Shown here: positions 5,713 to 12,225 of the stretch, piece by piece
How the letters are laid out: each line of letters begins with the position of its first letter
Numbering within the stretch: position 1 is the stretch's first letter
From: Pseudomonadota bacterium
GTDB lineage: Bacteria; Pseudomonadota; Gammaproteobacteria; Xanthomonadales; Xanthomonadaceae
DNA: 12,225 nucleotides
Reading direction: 5' to 3'
NCBI GenBank assembly: GCA_023423855.1
Contig: JAFAEU010000061.1
Coordinates: forward strand, 1-12,225
Notes under the pieces: model-generated
Seen by the model: only the letters and a program-made list of their open reading frames with translations
Told to the model about the DNA's origin: nothing
Database searches by the model: none
Position numbers and translations under genes: made by a program

Positions 5713-8700
5713 AGGATCCGGTACTGCCAGGCGCCGCTGTTCATCTGCTCGTACACGGCGGAGCCCGGCACCGCCAGGAAGTTGTCGATCATGGCGTCAT
5801 GCCCGCCGAACGCCTGCGCCCGCGTGGCGGCCACCTCGTCGCATGACGCCAGCACGTTGTGCGTGATGTCGCGCTCGCCCAGGATCCCGAACCCCAGGGG
5901 GGGCAGCATCGCGCGCACCTCCAGCCATCGCTCCACCGGCAGCAGGTCCGTGTACAGGAACACGCCGCCCTTGCGGATGACCCGGGCCACCTCGGCATAG
6001 AAGGCGCGCAGGTTGGGATAGGTGTGGGACGACTCGACGTTGGTGACGACGTCGAAAGCGGCGTCCTTGAACGGCATGTTCTCGGAATCGCCGACCTCGA
6101 ACCGGGTGCCCTTCCCGTGCGTGCCGCGGCAGAAGGCGATCGCCTCCGGCGACAGGTCCATCCCGACGGCCTTGGCCTGCAGGACCTCGGCCATCAGCGC
6201 CACCATCCCGCCGCGACCGCAGCCCACATCGAGCACGCGCTTGCCCTTCAGCGCGGTCGCTCCGATCAATTCGTGCACCAGCCGCACCGAGTTGCGATTG
6301 AACACCTGCTCGGGCACCTCGACGCGCGACTCGTCCTCGCCGGCATCCGTGCTGACATAGCCATAGTTGAGGAAGAACGAGGCCTCGCCCACGCCCGACT
6401 GCCGCAGGCGCCGCGACACGTCGTCGTAGAAGTCGCGATAGCCCTGCTTTGCCGCGACGCCCGGGGCATCGCCCTTGAGTTCCGTCGCCTCCAGCTGCTC
6501 GAAGGGCAGTCCCGCGGCCTTTTCGTCCACGTCGCCAGCCTGGGCCCTGGCGACGATCACCGCCAGTTCGCCGATCGTCGGCGCCTGGAAGAGTTTCAGC
6601 ACCGGGAGCTCGATCTGGAAGCGTTCGCAGATCTCCGCCGCCACCTGTGCCGCCAGCAGCGAGTGCCCGCCGAGGTCGAAGAACCGGTCGTGGATGCCGA
6701 CCGCATCGATGCCCAGCTGGCTTCCCCAGATTTCCGCCAGGACACGCTCCACCTCATTGCGCGGCTCGGCGTAGGTCGTCGCCAGGTCCGGTCGCGGATG
6801 CAGCTCGGTGCCGGCGCCGTTCGCGGGCGTGGCCTGCTTGTGCTGGACCCACGCCTGCAGGCGCTCCTCGAGATTCACCGCGACGATCACGCGCGAGCCC
6901 AGGGGCGAGGCCAGCACGCGAAGCAGGGCATCGCCCCCTTCCGGCGGATTGATCGCCAACGGCATGCTCACGCTCTGCGCCTCGGCGGCGTTGTCCCACG
7001 CGTCCCAGTCGATGCTCAGCCAATGCCTGCCCTGCTGCAGCGCCAGCACGTCCAGCAGCGCATTGACGGCCGAATACGCCGCAAGGCCCAGCCCGCCCAG
7101 GATCGCCGAGACCGACGAATGCAGCACCCATCGCGCCGGCTCCCGCCCCCGCATCGCCGCCATCATGTTGTAGAGCCCGCGGATCTTCGGCGAGAACTGC
7201 GCTTCCATGACCTCCCGGCCGGTGTCGGCGGCGGATGCGAACGCGGCCGCATCGATGCGCGCAGCGCCGTGGACGACCATGTCGATCTTCCCGAAGCGTT
7301 GCACCGCGAGGTCGACGGCCTCCATCACATCGGACGCCTTGTTCAGGTCGGCCCGCAGCACCATCACGTCGTCGCGCTTGCCGCGCATCGCCGCAAGCCG
7401 CTTCAGGATCGTCCGCTGGCCCTCCGAGACGGAGGGGTCCTCGCTCGCCGCGGCCCATTCCGCGGGGATCGGCAGCGTCGTCCGGCCAAGCAGCACCAGC
7501 CGTGCGCCGATGCCGGCGAACATCACTTCGGCAAGGTGGAGCCCCATGTGGCCGAGGCCGCCGGTGATCAGCACCACCGGCGACTCCGGCAGGTCCAGCG
7601 GTGCGCCCGGGGGCTTGGTTGCCACGCCGGCGAAGGCCTCGACGAAACGCTGGCCCTTGCGCATCGCCATCGCCGGATCCGGCAACCCCGCCGCCAGTTC
7701 CGCCACGAGCATCGCGGCCACCGTCTTGTCCGTGTCGACGTCCACGTGCGCAACGCGCAGGCCGGGATGCTCCTGCGGCAGCACGCGCGCCACCCCGGCA
7801 CCCAGGCCGCGCGCCGGATCGAGCGCATCCTGCGGATCCAGTGACGCGGTGCCCCGCGCCACGAACAGCAGCGGCAGCGGGCGCACGGTCTGCTGGCGGC
7901 TGAGCGCGTGCGCCAGCTGCATCGGGCCCAGCAAGGCCACGGTCGCCGCATCGTCCAGCGCCGTGTCCGCCGGGGGCGACGCGTTCCAGCAATACACCAC
8001 GCCCGCCAGCTTGTCCTCGCCCGCGCACACCTCGCCCGCGAGCCGGTGATAGTCGTCGACCTGCGCCGGATCGATCGCATAGCCGCCGCGCGTCGCCTTG
8101 AACCGATCGCCGCGACGCACCGGGATCGGCTGCGCGCCCGCGGCCCGCAGCGCGGCGACCATCGCCGATCCGGGCGTCTGCGCGTCATCGAAGACCAGGA
8201 TCTTCCTGCCGGCGAGAGCGTCCGGCTCCGGCTTCGGCGCCGGGGTGGCCTTCCATGTCGCCTTGTACATCCACTTCGAGGTGTCGCGCAGCTCCGCCGC
8301 CTTGGCCTTCGCATCGGGCAATGCGCCCACCCAGTAGCTGTGCCGCTCGAACGGATAGGTCGGCAGGCTCACCCGCCGGCGCTGCTCGGTCGCATGGAAC
8401 CCGCTCCAGTCGACGTGGACACCGATGCTCCAGAGCTTCGCCAGCGCCGCCAGCATGGCCTGCGCATCCGGCGTCGGGCTCTCCGCGGCCGGCAGTGAAT
8501 TCACGCACTCGATCTTCCTGCCCGCGGCTTTCGCCGCGGCGCCGGCGAACGTGGTCAGGGCATTGCCCGGGCCCACCTCGATGTAGGCCGGGTCCTTGCC
8601 GGCGGACGTGTCGCCTTCGGCGATCGTCCGCAGCCCGTCGCCGAAGCGCACCGCGTGGCGCAGCTGCGCGATCCAGTAGTCCGGCTGCGCCACCTCGCCG

Positions 8701-11027
8701 CCCGCCAGCGTTCCCGTCAGGGTTGCCACGAAGGGCGCCTCCGGTGCGCGCAGCGTCACGCCGTCGAACGCGGACCGGAACCCGGCGAGGATCGGATCCA
8801 TCATCGACGAATGGAAGGCGTGGGAGGTGTGCAGCCTGCGGGCCGCGATCGATTCCTGCGCCAGCGCCTTCTCGACGCGGGTGATCGCGCCGGCGGGGCC
8901 GGAAAGGACCGAGAACCCGGGCGCGTTGATCGCCGCGAGCGACACCTTGCCCCTGGCGAACCGGGCCACCACGTCCTCGCCTGCCATCACCCCGAGCATC
9001 GATCCGCGCGGCAGGGCCGAGACCAGCTGGCCGCGCCTGGCGATGACCGTCAGGGCGTCTTCGAGCGTCATCACGCCGGCAAGCGTCGCGGCGACATACT
9101 CGCCGACGCTGTGGCCGATCATCATCGAAGGCCGCACGCCCCAGGACAGCCACAGCCTGGCCAGCGCGTAGCTGGTGGTGAACAGCGCCGGCTGGGCCCA
9201 CTGCGTGTCCTTGAGCGCCTCGGCCGCATCCGCGCGCGAACGCGCGGCCGGGAAGATGATCTTCCTGATGTCCTGGCCAAGCCGCTTCTTCAGATGCCTG
9301 GCGCAGCGGTCGATGGTTTCCCGGACGATGGCCTCGCTGTCGTACAGGCCCTTCGCCATGCCGGGATACTGCGAGCCCTGCCCGGGAAACATGAAGACCA
9401 CGGAGCGTTCGGAGGGACAGGCCCGGGCCGGCTGCTTCGCCGCGGACCTCAATCCGGAAATCGCAGCGGCGCGGTCCTCCGTCGCCACGACCACGGCCTT
9501 GCGAAAGCCGAACGCCTTGCGACCCAGGTGCAGCGTGGCGGCGGCATCCGCCAGCTCGATCTCCGGATGCCGCTCCAGGTGGTCGGCCAGCCGTTCCGCC
9601 GCGCTCGACAGCGCCGGCTCGCTGCGCGCCGACACCGTCATGGCCTGGAACGGCCTGGCGCCCGTGGCCTCCACGGGCGCCGGCGCCTCCTCGATCACGA
9701 TGTGGGCATTGGTTCCACCAACCCCGAACGAACTCACGCCCGCCCGCCTCGGGGCGCCGTTCCTGTCCCACTGGGTCAGTTCCCGGGTCACGTAGAACGG
9801 GCTCGCCGCGAGGTCGATGGCGGGATTGGGCGAGGTGTAGTGCACGGTCGGCGGAATCGCCCCGCGCTCGATCGCCAGGACGGCCTTGATCAGGCCCGCG
9901 ACTCCCGCCGCGCAGGACAGGTGCCCGAAGTTCGACTTCGCCGAACCGATGCCGCAGTAGCCGCGCCGTTCGCTCGCTTCCCGGAAGACCTCCGTCAGCG
10001 CGGTGATTTCGATCGGATCGCCGAGGATCGTTCCGGTCCCGTGCGCCTCCACGTAGCCGACCGACGAGGCGGAGATGCCCGCCCTGCGATATGCGGCCCG
10101 GATCGCCGCGGACTGCCCGCTGATGCTCGGTGCGGTGTAGCCGACCTTGTCGTGGCCGTCGTTGTTGATGCCCGTGCCCAGGATCAGGGCGCGGATGTTG
10201 TCGCGGTCGCGCAGCGCATCGTCCAGCCGCTTGAGCACGACCAGGCCCACGCCACTGCCGACGATGGTGCCTTGCGCGCCCGCATCGAACGGCCTGCAGT
10301 GCCCGTCCGGAGACAGGATCGAGCCGGCGGTGTAGAAGTAGCCGCCGCGCTGCGGAACCCGGACCGTCACGCCGCCGGCCAGGGCCATGTCGCAGCGGCC
10401 GTGATGCAGGCTTTCGCAGGCCATCGACACCGCCACCAGCGAGGTCGAACAGGTCGTCTGCACGACGACGCTCGGGCCCTTCAGGTCCAGCCGGTACGAC
10501 ACCTGGGTGCACAGATGGTCCTTGTCGTTGGTCACCATCAGCTGCATGCCGTCGATGTACTTCAGGGCCTCCTGGTTCTGGTACAGGTGATAGAGGTAGG
10601 TGCTCTGCTCGCACCCGCCGAACACGCCGATCGGCCGGCCGAAGGCGTCCGGGCTGTAGCCGGCATCCTCCAGCGCCTCCCATGCGGCTTCGAGGAACAG
10701 CCGGTGCTGCGGATCGGTCAGCGTGGCGTCGCGCGCGGAGAATCCGAAGAACTGCGCGTCGAACTTGTCCACGTCGTCGAGCACCGGCGATGCATTGACA
10801 TAGCCGGGCAGCCGCGAGATGTGGTCGGGCACGCCGGCCGCGCGCATGTCCTCGGGGTCAAGCACCGTGATCGATTCGATGCCCCCGGCCAGGTTGTGCC
10901 AGTACTCGTCCAGGCTGTTGGCGCCCGGGAAACGCCCACGCATGCCGACGATGGCGATCGGCTCCCCATGCGCGGTCGCGTTACCCGCAACGGCCCTTGA
11001 TTCCCTGGCGGCACGTGCGCGCTTCAT
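5694..11027 (-). CDS. Single-module type I polyketide synthase, KS-AT-KR-ACP-methyltransferase
   Basis: A 1777-residue modular megasynthase. KS (about 22-450): C193 in TTCSTSLVAV, H329 in EAHGTGT, H369 in KSNFGHL, all intact. AT (about 543-840): GQGSQ at 549-553, nucleophile S640 in GHSVGEY, and HAFH at 736-739, the malonyl-CoA specificity motif. KR (structural part about 915-1110, catalytic 1148-1340): TGGLGHMG at 1155-1162, K1281, S1305, Y1318 and N1322 present, so active. The LDD motif of B-type ketoreductases is absent. ACP (about 1420-1492): S1456 in LGGHSLLAAQ. Methyltransferase (about 1545-1777): SAM-binding VLDVGCGRGG at 1598-1607. FFLNYGY at 1551-1557 and NVESSHTYPNLRAFYAEV resemble, from memory, the phthiotriol O-methyltransferase Rv2952 family. 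No DH, ER, thioesterase, condensation or loading domain is present. The first 20 residues are arginine-rich and may dock a partner. The start at 11027 has AGGGGA 7 bases before it, 12 bases after the upstream gene. A phosphopantetheinyl transferase must act from outside the window. Confidence 0.95.
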   Translation of the reverse strand: MKRARAARESRAVAGNATAHGEPIAIVGMRGRFPGANSLDEYWHNLAGGIESITVLDPEDMRAAGVPDHISRLPGYVNASPVLDDVDKFDAQFFGFSARDATLTDPQHRLFLEAAWEALEDAGYSPDAFGRPIGVFGGCEQSTYLYHLYQNQEALKYIDGMQLMVTNDKDHLCTQVSYRLDLKGPSVVVQTTCSTSLVAVSMACESLHHGRCDMALAGGVTVRVPQRGGYFYTAGSILSPDGHCRPFDAGAQGTIVGSGVGLVVLKRLDDALRDRDNIRALILGTGINNDGHDKVGYTAPSISGQSAAIRAAYRRAGISASSVGYVEAHGTGTILGDPIEITALTEVFREASERRGYCGIGSAKSNFGHLSCAAGVAGLIKAVLAIERGAIPPTVHYTSPNPAIDLAASPFYVTRELTQWDRNGAPRRAGVSSFGVGGTNAHIVIEEAPAPVEATGARPFQAMTVSARSEPALSSAAERLADHLERHPEIELADAAATLHLGRKAFGFRKAVVVATEDRAAAISGLRSAAKQPARACPSERSVVFMFPGQGSQYPGMAKGLYDSEAIVRETIDRCARHLKKRLGQDIRKIIFPAARSRADAAEALKDTQWAQPALFTTSYALARLWLSWGVRPSMMIGHSVGEYVAATLAGVMTLEDALTVIARRGQLVSALPRGSMLGVMAGEDVVARFARGKVSLAAINAPGFSVLSGPAGAITRVEKALAQESIAARRLHTSHAFHSSMMDPILAGFRSAFDGVTLRAPEAPFVATLTGTLAGGEVAQPDYWIAQLRHAVRFGDGLRTIAEGDTSAGKDPAYIEVGPGNALTTFAGAAAKAAGRKIECVNSLPAAESPTPDAQAMLAALAKLWSIGVHVDWSGFHATEQRRRVSLPTYPFERHSYWVGALPDAKAKAAELRDTSKWMYKATWKATPAPKPEPDALAGRKILVFDDAQTPGSAMVAALRAAGAQPIPVRRGDRFKATRGGYAIDPAQVDDYHRLAGEVCAGEDKLAGVVYCWNASPPADTALDDAATVALLGPMQLAHALSRQQTVRPLPLLFVARGTASLDPQDALDPARGLGAGVARVLPQEHPGLRVAHVDVDTDKTVAAMLVAELAAGLPDPAMAMRKGQRFVEAFAGVATKPPGAPLDLPESPVVLITGGLGHMGLHLAEVMFAGIGARLVLLGRTTLPIPAEWAAASEDPSVSEGQRTILKRLAAMRGKRDDVMVLRADLNKASDVMEAVDLAVQRFGKIDMVVHGAARIDAAAFASAADTGREVMEAQFSPKIRGLYNMMAAMRGREPARWVLHSSVSAILGGLGLAAYSAVNALLDVLALQQGRHWLSIDWDAWDNAAEAQSVSMPLAINPPEGGDALLRVLASPLGSRVIVAVNLEERLQAWVQHKQATPANGAGTELHPRPDLATTYAEPRNEVERVLAEIWGSQLGIDAVGIHDRFFDLGGHSLLAAQVAAEICERFQIELPVLKLFQAPTIGELAVIVARAQAGDVDEKAAGLPFEQLEATELKGDAPGVAAKQGYRDFYDDVSRRLRQSGVGEASFFLNYGYVSTDAGEDESRVEVPEQVFNRNSVRLVHELIGATALKGKRVLDVGCGRGGMVALMAEVLQAKAVGMDLSPEAIAFCRGTHGKGTRFEVGDSENMPFKDAAFDVVTNVESSHTYPNLRAFYAEVARVIRKGGVFLYTDLLPVERWLEVRAMLPPLGFGILGERDITHNVLASCDEVAATRAQAFGGHDAMIDNFLAVPGSAVYEQMNSGAWQYRILRAQRA

Positions 11028-11039
11028 CCCGGCGTCCCC

Positions 11040-12035
11040 TCATTCTTCCTGTTCCCGGACAGGTGCCGTCGCGACGATCCTCAGCTGCAGGTCGACGCGC
11101 CGCTCACCTTCATCCATGACGTAGAGAAAGCCGACGCAGGGGACATCCACTTCGAAGCGATCCGCCTCCAGCGGCAGGGAGAGCCTGATCGTCGCTCCGT
11201 CGCCCGGCGCGAGCTCGAGCACTTCCGGGGCGATCATCATCTTCGGCGCGAACGCGGGGCCGACGCCGTCCATGCGGCGCACCTCGGTCGCGAGGTAGCG
11301 CACCGGCATCGGCGCATCGGTCGTGTTCTCGATGGTGAACGACTGGAACGCGACGCCGCCCAACGGCGCCTGCAGGACAACCGCCGTCACCTCTTCCTTG
11401 GTGGGATCGTCGGCAAGCGCGAGCATCCCGCCCAGGTACTCGCCCTCGAAACCTCCGCGCAGCCCGTCCAGCTCCAGCATCAGCTGCAGGTAGAGCTGGC
11501 CGGCGTCGCGCAGGTAGTGCTCGAGCCCGCGCGACATGTCGTCGGCAGCCTTCTGCTGGGCATCTTCGGGAGACAGCGTGCCTTCGGCAACCTGGTCCAG
11601 CTGCCTGCGATAGGCCTTGAGCGCCGACGCATTGAGCTTGCCCGCATACTCGGCGTACTGCTCGAGCCAGCGCGCGGGGGCCCGCGCGTCGAACACCGGC
11701 GGCGGAACCTCGTCATCGCCATCGGCCGGAGACGCCGCATTGCGCTTGTTCAACTCGGCGAACCGGCCCATGAATTCGGCGAAGACCTGCGACAGGCGCT
11801 CGCCGTACACGGCACCGTGGCGCTGCACGAAGCGCGGGTAGTACTCCTGGAAGATCGTGGACGGCAACCGCCCGGCCGCGACGCATTCCAGCGTCTGCTG
11901 GTAGAGCCGCAGCGTCTTCTGCGCGTTTGCGAGCGAACCGGAAAGAAACCGGGCATACACGTCGGACCAGCTGGACGCGCCGTCATCCGGGCCCTGGCCT
12001 GCGCGTCCAACCTGCAACGGGGCGCTTGTCGTCAC
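11040..12035 (-). CDS. Unrecognised protein: duplicated helical unit followed by a beta-sandwich domain
   Basis: A 331-residue protein, first gene of the polyketide synthase operon, 12 bases upstream of it. Residues 23-205 are helical and contain two copies of one unit. YQQTLECVAAGRL at 45-57 matches YRRQLDQVAEGTL at 142-154, and each is preceded by a tryptophan-led helix (W23...Y45; W123...Y142) and followed by a roughly 38-residue helix. A proline- and aspartate-rich linker (100-120) separates the copies. Residues about 212-323 are an immunoglobulin-like beta-sandwich (FTIENTTDAPMPV at 233-245; VLELAPGDGATIRLSLPL at 272-289) resembling the domains of the protein encoded at 3602-4438. No signal peptide or membrane segment. 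The start is GTG with a near-perfect ribosome-binding site; an ATG at 12048 is out of frame. The helical half faintly recalls PHA-synthase accessory subunits, which is not enough for a name. Context suggests a partner or scaffold for the polyketide synthase. Confidence 0.85.
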   Translation of the reverse strand: MTTSAPLQVGRAGQGPDDGASSWSDVYARFLSGSLANAQKTLRLYQQTLECVAAGRLPSTIFQEYYPRFVQRHGAVYGERLSQVFAEFMGRFAELNKRNAASPADGDDEVPPPVFDARAPARWLEQYAEYAGKLNASALKAYRRQLDQVAEGTLSPEDAQQKAADDMSRGLEHYLRDAGQLYLQLMLELDGLRGGFEGEYLGGMLALADDPTKEEVTAVVLQAPLGGVAFQSFTIENTTDAPMPVRYLATEVRRMDGVGPAFAPKMMIAPEVLELAPGDGATIRLSLPLEADRFEVDVPCVGFLYVMDEGERRVDLQLRIVATAPVREQEE

Positions 12036-12038
12036 GGC

Positions 12039-12046
12039 TCACCTCC
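12039..12046 (-). promoter_or_regulatory. Very strong ribosome-binding site fixing a GTG start
   Basis: On the minus strand GGAGGTGA matches eight successive bases of the complement of the 16S rRNA 3' end. GGAGG is separated by 6 bases from the GTG at 12035. This decides the start in favour of GTG; the ATG inside the same site (12048-12046) is in another frame and gives only a 21-codon reading frame. Confidence 0.75.
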
Positions 12047-12093
12047 ATCCCGAAAGACTCGGCTACTGACCGCCACCAACAATGAAAAATCGA

Positions 12094-12102
12094 CCCCCCC
12101 CC
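12094..12102. repeat. Run of nine C (G on the minus strand) in the leader of the polyketide synthase operon
   Basis: A 9-base homopolymer about 60 bases before the GTG start, directly followed in the minus direction by TCGATTTTTC. Tracts of this length can change by slippage. It lies downstream of the only promoter candidate, so it would sit in the untranslated leader rather than in a promoter spacer. Confidence 0.6.
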
Positions 12103-12115
12103 ATCCAGCCGGGTG

Positions 12116-12144
12116 ACGTTAGCAAATGGCCCGTCGGCAGGCAA
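12116..12144 (-). promoter_or_regulatory. Weak promoter candidate for the polyketide synthase operon
   Basis: On the minus strand TTGCCT (12144-12139, 4 of 6 matches to TTGACA), a 17-base spacer and TAACGT (12121-12116, 3 of 6 matches to TATAAT). It would give a leader of about 75 bases. It is the best pair found in the 190 bases 12036-12225 but is no more than plausible; the true promoter may lie beyond the window. Confidence 0.22.
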
Positions 12145-12169
12145 ACGGTCCGCGAGGGGACCGCGGGCC
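12128..12169. repeat. Nested inverted repeats upstream of the polyketide synthase operon
   Basis: An outer pair GGCCCG (12128-12133) / CGGGCC (12164-12169) encloses an inner pair CGGTCC (12146-12151) / GGACCG (12158-12163) with a 6-base loop. The right arms are contiguous, while the left arms are separated by 12 bases. On the minus strand the structure is followed by ATTTGCTAACG, so it could be an imperfect terminator of a gene entering from the right, or a regulatory dyad near the weak promoter. The rest of 12036-12225 shows no convincing gene. Confidence 0.3.
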
Positions 12170-12225
12170 GGCACGCGCCTCCCGTCGCCGGATGCCCGGT
12201 GGCGGGGGATTGCGGACAGCAAGGC

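Noticed and set aside
5859..7844. 661-codon plus-strand frame opposite the 3' part of the synthase gene
   Set aside because: It is histidine-, arginine- and glutamine-rich shadow sequence with no motif and no ribosome-binding site; it lies antisense to the KR, ACP and methyltransferase domains.
7715..8300. A dehydratase domain between AT and KR of the synthase
   Set aside because: Residues about 915-1110 lack the HxxxGxxxxP motif and fit the structural (non-catalytic) half of a ketoreductase.
8185..11000. Long open frames of about 780-830 codons inside the polyketide synthase gene on both strands
   Set aside because: Their composition is arginine- and glycine-rich and no family motif is seen. 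The synthase frame contains all active-site motifs in order.
11040..12035. Naming the helical/beta protein as a PHA synthase subunit (PhaE or PhaR)
   Set aside because: The resemblance is only that of amphipathic helices. There is no PHA synthase nearby and the beta-sandwich half does not belong to those families.
12114..12140. Sigma-54 promoter suggested by TTTGCTA on the minus strand
   Set aside because: The GG of a -24 element is not found ten bases before the GC.
11983..12222. 79-codon minus-strand frame upstream of, and overlapping, the GTG-started gene
   Set aside because: No motif or coding bias. The ribosome-binding site serves the GTG at 12035, and the ATG at 12048 opens only 21 codons in this frame.

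Overview
The window is GC-rich and reads like a chromosomal segment of a gammaproteobacterium of the Xanthomonadaceae (Lysobacter/Luteimonas type). This placement is an inference. It rests on the codon pattern, on an RDD-protein gene overlapping what looks like the start of a SpoIIM-like gene, and on divergent genes that seem to be transcribed without leaders. No rRNA, tRNA, CRISPR array or transposase is visible.

Left third (1-3341): housekeeping genes. On the minus strand, read right to left, lie a gamma-class carbonic anhydrase-like protein (862-1419), an RDD membrane protein (30-713) and the first 11 codons of a probable SpoIIM-like protein (1-33). Facing the other way from a 52-base divergent promoter region are an aldehyde dehydrogenase of the coniferyl-aldehyde type (1472-2887) and, 4 bases later, a small double zf-TFIIB zinc-ribbon protein (2892-3341). 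Bases 3342-3529 hold no intact gene, but may hold the remnant of a small reading frame.

Right two thirds (3530-12225): an accessory gene cluster of two converging units. The plus-strand unit starts at a strong-looking sigma-70 promoter (TTGACA, 18-base spacer, TAGGAT) whose spacer is filled exactly by a perfect dyad. It encodes three unrecognised proteins: a two-domain immunoglobulin-like beta-sandwich protein with a basic tail (3602-4438), a low-complexity beta-rich protein (4435-4956) and a protein with 19 cysteines and a beta-sandwich core (4988-5689). The minus-strand unit encodes an unrecognised protein with two copies of a helical unit followed by a beta-sandwich (11040-12035) and, 12 bases downstream, a 1777-residue single-module type I polyketide synthase, KS-AT-KR-ACP-methyltransferase (5694-11027). 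The two units meet with 4 bases between their stop codons, and both stops lie inside one 12-base palindrome.

How the genes may work together: the polyketide synthase has every catalytic residue for loading malonate, one condensation, one ketoreduction and one methylation. It has no loading module, dehydratase, thioesterase or reductase release domain, so its starter and its acceptor or release partner must come from elsewhere. Three of the four unknown proteins carry similar beta-sandwich domains, and the fourth is predicted beta-rich. They occur on both converging operons and none has a signal peptide. The likeliest reading is one functional cluster in which these proteins form a cytosolic scaffold, carrier or target for the polyketide synthase product. 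That is a hypothesis; I know of no described system with this gene set.
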